NCBI GenBank assembly: GCA_964653285.1
Contig: CAZZEX010000007.1
Coordinates: forward strand, 13,241-77,240
DNA length: 64,000 nucleotides
Direction: 5' to 3'
Source: CAZZEX01 sp964653285
GTDB lineage: Bacteria; Chloroflexota; Anaerolineae; B4-G1
Both the position numbers and the translations under genes were made by a program. Of the stretch, positions 59,819 through 64,000 are shown in pieces. Below the pieces are notes generated by a model. That model did not search any database. It saw only the letters and a program-made list of their open reading frames with translations, and was not told the DNA's origin. Every line of letters begins with the position of its first letter. Position 1 is the first letter of the stretch.

Positions 59819-60628
59819 ATGAACAGCCACCCTATTGACAAACTGGTGAAAATCGGCTTCTCGGAGTACGAGGCCAAGGCCTACGTCGCCCTGCTCCGGG
59901 AGAGCCCCGTCACGGGTTACCAACTCTCCAAGACCTCCGGCGTCCCCCGTTCCATGATCTATGAAGTCCTGGGTAAACTCACCGCCCGTGGCGCGGCAAT
60001 GACGCTGCGCAAAGGCGACTCGACTCAGTACGCGCCGGTTCCGGCGGGTGAGTTTCTCGACCAACTGCACCGCGAGCACGAGGAACTCATCACATCCCTC
60101 AAGGGCGACCTGGCTACCCTGGCCTCGCCCGCCGACCTGGAATACGTCTGGAACATTGAGGGCCACAAAAACATCATGGCCAAGGCACGGGAGATGATCG
60201 GCCAGGCCAGGTCTCGCGTCTACCTGGCCCTCGTGCCGACCACATTCCAGGCCCTGTGTCCTGTGCTGGAGGAGGCCATTGAGCGCGGGGTGCGAGCAGT
60301 GCTCTACACCACGAGCGAGATCAATCTGCCGGGCTGTCGTGTGGTCGTCGCCCACGTGTCGGAGGAGACCCTGGGCCAGGCCAGAGGGCTGGGATTGGTT
60401 CTGGTCATTGACGGGGAGGAGGTATTGATCGGCGAGTGGCTGACCGCGAACCAGGCCCGCGCTTCTTGGACCAGCAGCCCTCTCCTCGTCTTCATCGCCG
60501 AGCACCACCTGCGAACCGACCTGTACCTCCCCCAAATCCTGGCTCTTTTGGGGGATCGAGCGCTGGACCTCATCCAGGAGGAGGATCGGGAGTTATTCGC
60601 CCGCGCCCTGGAGAGTCACATAGAATAA
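59819..60628 (+). CDS. TrmB-family transcriptional regulator
   Basis: A 269-residue protein. The N-terminal winged helix is KIGFSEYEAKAYVALLRESP, TGYQLSKTSGVPRSMIYEVL and GKLTARGAAMTLRKGDSTQY, the TrmB/BlaI-like DNA-binding domain. The C-terminal part (YVWNIEGHKNIMAKAREMIG onward) is the usual sensor domain of the family, which often binds sugars or other small molecules. GGAGG lies before the ATG. It is probably autoregulated through the repeats upstream and controls the next four genes. Confidence 0.88.
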   Translation: MNSHPIDKLVKIGFSEYEAKAYVALLRESPVTGYQLSKTSGVPRSMIYEVLGKLTARGAAMTLRKGDSTQYAPVPAGEFLDQLHREHEELITSLKGDLATLASPADLEYVWNIEGHKNIMAKAREMIGQARSRVYLALVPTTFQALCPVLEEAIERGVRAVLYTTSEINLPGCRVVVAHVSEETLGQARGLGLVLVIDGEEVLIGEWLTANQARASWTSSPLLVFIAEHHLRTDLYLPQILALLGDRALDLIQEEDRELFARALESHIE

Positions 60629-60638
60629 GGGGGTTATT

Positions 60639-61718
60639 ATGAGAATCCTGGTTTACGGCGCTGGGCCACTGGGCAGTCTATTCGCTGCGCGGCTGCAAGA
60701 AGGCGGAAACGATGTTTCGCTTTTGGCGCGGGGACAACGCCTGGCCGACTTGCGCGAATATGGCATCGTGCTGGAAGATGTAAACACTAAAGAGCGAACG
60801 GTCACGCGCGTCAACGTCGTCGAACGGCTTGCGCCCGACGACGCTTACGATCTGGCGCTGGTCATCATGCGCAAGAACAACGCGCTGGACATCTTACCCA
60901 TCCTGGCGGCCAACCAGCATACGCCCAACGTTCTGTTCCTGATGAACAACGCCGCCGGGCCGGGGGAACTGGTCGACGCACTGGGCCGCGAGCGAGTCCT
61001 GATTGGCTTTCCCAATTCTGCTGGATACCGCGAGGGTCACATCGTCCACTGCTTGACGGGCACGGAGGACGACAAGGCGTTCGTTCCTTTTGGTGAGGTA
61101 GATGGCCGTATCACAGCGCGGACGCGGGAGATTGCCCGTATCCTCGAAAGCGCGCCTGGCTTCGGCGCTGAAATCCGCACCGACATGGACACCTGGCTCA
61201 AGTATCACGTCGCGCTGCTGATGCCCTCGTTGGCGCCGGCCCTCTACATGGCCGGGACGGACAATTACCGGCTGGCACGCACGCGCGACGCAGTTGTGTT
61301 AGCCGTCCGCGCTATCCGCGAGGGATTCCGGGTGCTGCGGGCACTCGGCCTGCCCGTCACGCCATCCAAATTCAAGATGTTCGAATGGCTCCCGGAGCCG
61401 CTACTGGTCTTCTTGCTGCAACGGTTGCTCGCCAACGAAAAGATGGAAGTCGCAATGGTGAGACACGCCAACGCCGCCCGCGACGAAGTGCAGCACCTGG
61501 CCGACGAATTCCTGGCGTTGGCCCGTACCACGGACGTGCCAACCCCGACCATTGACCGCCTGTATCCCCACCTCGACCCGGACACGCCCCTGATGCCGGA
61601 TGGCAGCGCCGAAATACCGCTGGACTGGCGTGGCGTGTGGATCGGGATCGGGGCGTTGGTGAGCGTGCTGGCAGGACTGATTCTCGTCTTGAAAATGCTA
61701 AGGGGCAAGAGACACTGA
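60639..61718 (+). CDS. Ketopantoate-reductase-like dehydrogenase with C-terminal membrane anchor
   Basis: A 359-residue PanE/ApbA-family protein. The NADP-binding start is MRILVYGAGPLGSLFAARLQ, and the C-terminal helical domain is present (WLKYHVALLMPSLAPALYM; ARDEVQHLADEFLALAR). The last 30 residues include a hydrophobic helix GVWIGIGALVSVLAGLILVL before a basic tail, so the enzyme is probably anchored to the inner face of the membrane. Ordinary PanE proteins have no such helix. It lies in an operon of methyltransferases, so a role other than pantothenate synthesis is likely. Confidence 0.8.
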   Translation: MRILVYGAGPLGSLFAARLQEGGNDVSLLARGQRLADLREYGIVLEDVNTKERTVTRVNVVERLAPDDAYDLALVIMRKNNALDILPILAANQHTPNVLFLMNNAAGPGELVDALGRERVLIGFPNSAGYREGHIVHCLTGTEDDKAFVPFGEVDGRITARTREIARILESAPGFGAEIRTDMDTWLKYHVALLMPSLAPALYMAGTDNYRLARTRDAVVLAVRAIREGFRVLRALGLPVTPSKFKMFEWLPEPLLVFLLQRLLANEKMEVAMVRHANAARDEVQHLADEFLALARTTDVPTPTIDRLYPHLDPDTPLMPDGSAEIPLDWRGVWIGIGALVSVLAGLILVLKMLRGKRH

Positions 61719-61733
61719 AAAAGGGGGTGTGCC

Positions 61734-62456
61734 ATGTCTGACACAATGTCAGCCCAATCCAGCGATGCCGGGCCATCTCTTGAGCGTTCGGGGATAAGGC
61801 GCATCGTGCAGGTTCTCGTATCTGTTCTGATCATCGGCGTGCTGCTGTTTCTCTCCGCCGGCCGCCTCAATTGGCTGTGGGCGTGGCTGTTTCTCGCCGG
61901 CTGGCTCCTCCTTATGTTGATGTCGGCGTTCGTGATGAGAAAGTCCCCCGGCTTGATTAACGAGCGTGGCAGGATGGCAGACAACGTCAAGGGCTGGGAC
62001 AAGGTCTTGATGGGGATCTACTCGCTTATTCTCTTTACCACACCGGTGGTCGCCGGGCTGGATGCCGTGCGCTTTGAGTGGTCTGCGATGTCGCTTGCCC
62101 TACACGTGATTGGGGGCGTGCTCTTTGTCCCGGCGATGATTATGCCCCTGTGGGCCATGTCCGCTAACGCTTACCTCTCGGCGATGGTGCGTATCCAGGA
62201 CGACCGCGGCCACCAGGTCGTCACAACCGGCCCATACCGGTATGTGCGCCACCCTATGTACGTGGGCACGATCTTCTTTGGGTTGTCTATCCCGTTGTTC
62301 CTCGGCTCGTGGTGGACGTTCATTCCCTGCGGCCTGATCGTCGCCATATTCATCACCCGCGCCGCGCTGGAGGATAAGACTTTGCGCGAGGAACTCCCTG
62401 GCTACGCCGAGTATGCCCAGCGGGTGCGCTATCGCCTGCTGCCCGGCGTGTGGTAG
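61734..62456 (+). CDS. Membrane methyltransferase, isoprenylcysteine-carboxyl-methyltransferase (ICMT)-like
   Basis: A 240-residue polytopic membrane protein with about five helices (IVQVLVSVLIIGVLLFLSAG, LNWLWAWLFLAGWLLLMLMS, others). The C-terminal PEMT/ICMT signature is VVTTGPYRYVRHPMYVGTIF followed by LREELPGYAEYAQRVRYRLL, which binds SAM and the lipid-like acceptor. The acceptor is unknown. A paralogue with the same layout lies at 63268, two genes on. Confidence 0.85.
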   Translation: MSDTMSAQSSDAGPSLERSGIRRIVQVLVSVLIIGVLLFLSAGRLNWLWAWLFLAGWLLLMLMSAFVMRKSPGLINERGRMADNVKGWDKVLMGIYSLILFTTPVVAGLDAVRFEWSAMSLALHVIGGVLFVPAMIMPLWAMSANAYLSAMVRIQDDRGHQVVTTGPYRYVRHPMYVGTIFFGLSIPLFLGSWWTFIPCGLIVAIFITRAALEDKTLREELPGYAEYAQRVRYRLLPGVW

Positions 62457-62479
62457 AGAACTTACGGCAGCAGTGGGAA

Positions 62480-63265
62480 ATGGGGAGCAAAAAACCAGAG
62501 ATGTCAAACCCAGAACTTTCCTACTTTGAATTGCAGGCTTACATAGGCACTACAAAACACCTGGGAGGGTTCGAGACCACAAAGGCGCTCATCGAATTAT
62601 GTCACATCGGCGAGGATGCTTATGTTTTGGAGGTCGGTTGCGGCGTCGGCGCAACGGCTTGTTACCTTGCGAAAGAGTATGGCTGCCGCGTGGTTGGAGT
62701 AGACCTTCGTGAAAGCATGATTGCCAGGTCGAATAAACGGGCACAAAAAGAGGGCGTGGCGGACAGTCTTGAGTTCAGGGTTGCAGATGCGCAAAACCTT
62801 CCCCTCGAGGATGCCCTTTTCGACGTCGTCTTATGCGAGTCCGTACTCACATTTATAAAAGATAAACAGCGCGTGGTCAGCGAATGTGCTCGCGTGACCA
62901 GGCCAGGCGGATACGTGGGGCTGAACGAGGAACTCTGGATCGAGGCGCCCCCCGCGCCGCTGGTTGAACAGGTAAGACATATTTGGGACATCAAGCCGGA
63001 TATTCCAACTCTTGGGGGTTGGATGGAATTGTTGGAGGGCGCTGGACTGCGCGACGTCGTCGTGCAGACCTACAAATTCGATGTGCGACGGGAGTCCACT
63101 CAAGTTCAGCGGTATCGTTTCCAGGATATGTGGAGGATGTTTTATCGAACGCTGTTTCTGTACATCAAAAATCCGGCTTTCAGGAAGTACATGGCAGAAA
63201 GGCGGCGTCTCCCCAAGGACATTTTCAGGTACTTGAGGTACGCGATATTCGTTGGGAGGAGATAA
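62480..63265 (+). CDS. SAM-dependent methyltransferase (class I)
   Basis: A soluble Rossmann-fold methyltransferase. Motif I is YVLEVGCGVGATACYLAKEY, followed by VVGVDLRESMIARSNKRA, EFRVADAQNLPLEDALFDVV and CARVTRPGGYVGLNEELW. The C-terminal part (FQDMWRMFYRTLFLYIKNPA) is basic and aromatic and may touch membrane. The start is unclear: GTG 62450 overlaps the previous stop, and ATGs occur at 62480 and 62501; none has a strong ribosome-binding site, and 62480 is a compromise. It lies between two membrane methyltransferases. Confidence 0.8.
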   Translation: MGSKKPEMSNPELSYFELQAYIGTTKHLGGFETTKALIELCHIGEDAYVLEVGCGVGATACYLAKEYGCRVVGVDLRESMIARSNKRAQKEGVADSLEFRVADAQNLPLEDALFDVVLCESVLTFIKDKQRVVSECARVTRPGGYVGLNEELWIEAPPAPLVEQVRHIWDIKPDIPTLGGWMELLEGAGLRDVVVQTYKFDVRRESTQVQRYRFQDMWRMFYRTLFLYIKNPAFRKYMAERRRLPKDIFRYLRYAIFVGRR

Positions 63266-63267
63266 AA

Positions 63268-63993
63268 ATGAACGCCAACACATCTGCCGAGCAACCGGGT
63301 CATCAATCTGAGACAACCCGCAATGTTGTGAGGTATCTGGTAAGAGAAGCAATGGGCTTGCTGATGCTGGCAGCGACGCTGTTCCTCCCCGCGGGCCGGC
63401 TGGACTGGGTGATGGGGTGGGCTCTGGTCGGCATAATGCTGGCTTGGAGTACCGCCACCGCGCTGGTCGTGATCACCCGAAACCCGGAGTTACTCGCAGA
63501 ACGCACCGGGCCCAGGAAGGGCGCCAAAACCTGGGATATGGTGATCCTCAGCATCATCGGTCTGGCCACGATAGCCAGATGCATCGTGGCCGGCCTGGAT
63601 GAGCGCTTCGGGTGGTCGCCACCGCTGGCCGTGGCGATCCAGGTCGTCGCGTTGATTCTCTTCGCGCTGGCGCAAGGCCTGTTTACCTGGGCGATGGTGG
63701 CGAACAAGTTCTTCTCAACCTCTGTTCGCATCCAGATGGAGCGGGATCATACCGTTGCCAGCGGCGGGCCTTACCGGGTCGTGCGCCATCCGGGCTACGT
63801 CGGGTATATCGTATCCTCGTTCGCAACGTCTCTGGCCCTCGGCTCGCTGTGGGCGTTCATCCCGGCGGTGCTTACGATGTGTCTTCTCGTCGTCCGCACG
63901 GCGCTGGAAGACCGGACCTTGCTGGAGGAGCTCGACGGCTACAAGGAGTACGCCGGGCGGGTGCGCTACCGCCTGCTGCCGGGCATCTGGTAG
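63268..63993 (+). CDS. Membrane methyltransferase, ICMT-like (paralogue)
   Basis: A 241-residue polytopic membrane protein homologous to the product of 61734-62456: VREAMGLLMLAATLFLPAGR, LDWVMGWALVGIMLAWSTAT, then HTVASGGPYRVVRHPGYVGY and LLEELDGYKEYAGRVRYRLL. GGGAGGAG precedes the ATG. Both paralogues end in the same RYRLLPG(V/I)W. The pair flanking one soluble methyltransferase suggests stepwise methylation of related substrates or a duplication. Confidence 0.85.
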   Translation: MNANTSAEQPGHQSETTRNVVRYLVREAMGLLMLAATLFLPAGRLDWVMGWALVGIMLAWSTATALVVITRNPELLAERTGPRKGAKTWDMVILSIIGLATIARCIVAGLDERFGWSPPLAVAIQVVALILFALAQGLFTWAMVANKFFSTSVRIQMERDHTVASGGPYRVVRHPGYVGYIVSSFATSLALGSLWAFIPAVLTMCLLVVRTALEDRTLLEELDGYKEYAGRVRYRLLPGIW

Positions 63994-64000
63994 CCGCCAG

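Overview
The window is GC-rich bacterial chromosome, most likely from a member of the Chloroflexota (Anaerolineae or a neighbouring class). The pointers are a V4R-domain protein, paired LysM/M23 peptidases, SpoVS, a TrmB-family regulator, secreted proteins with long Thr/Pro linkers, a fused AroK-AroB, a T-box leader on thrS, and several classes of short interspersed repeats. The assignment is an inference from gene content; no rRNA is present.

Layout. 1-2.9 kb: the 3' part of a class A penicillin-binding protein, then V4R and GNAT genes on the minus strand. 3-12.2 kb: a housekeeping block (recA, recX, rny, two LysM/M23 peptidases, an XTP pyrophosphatase, DUF177, primary sigma factor). 12.4-14.9 kb: metG and a lipoprotein. 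15.2-20.6 kb: a succinyl-CoA-ligase-like pair plus a short citrate-synthase homologue, which together look like a citryl-CoA synthetase/citryl-CoA lyase set. The beta-like subunit carries a C-terminal ferredoxin domain, and the set is interrupted by a broken DUF3800 gene. 20.6-26.1 kb: nitroreductase, MazEF-type module, UbiD, SpoVS, PHP phosphoesterase, a small protein resembling the conflict-system component EACC1, DNA polymerase III delta', and tRNA-Val(GAC). 26.2-33.1 kb: a SNF2 helicase with an RNA-polymerase-alpha-CTD-like N-terminus and its SWIM-finger partner, split by a type II restriction-modification cassette. 33-40.1 kb: secreted propeller protein, methylmalonyl-CoA epimerase, MiaB, a third M23 peptidase, a phosphodiesterase and ATP sulfurylase. 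40.3-44.4 kb: hypAB, then DRTGG and CBS/ATPase signalling genes and three decayed gene fragments. 44.8-50.9 kb: recD2, infC-rpmI-rplT, thrS with its T-box leader. 50.9-54.6 kb: tryptophanase and an ADP-forming acyl-CoA synthetase. 55.2-59.6 kb: an overlapping shikimate operon (aroC, aroKB, aroQ, aminotransferase). 59.7-64 kb: an operon headed by a TrmB-like regulator, with a membrane-anchored ketopantoate-reductase-like protein and three methyltransferases.

The most unusual signal is repeats that have entered protein-coding genes. A palindromic G/C-run element sits in frame in both the SNF2 helicase and recD2, each time with exactly 105 bp between short flanking direct repeats. A different hairpin lies inside miaB. 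Copies of a CTTCGACAGGCTCAG-like word lie inside sat, the acyl-CoA synthetase and recD2. ATTCGC-type word repeats extend the start of aroQ and lie inside aroB. Related word repeats fill many intergenic gaps.

Regulation is unusually legible: near-consensus -35/-10 promoters, three apparently leaderless genes (holB, the SNF2 helicase, recD2), a palindromic -35 hexamer shared by two divergent promoters, an ATT start codon for infC, and triple direct repeats in front of the TrmB-like operon.
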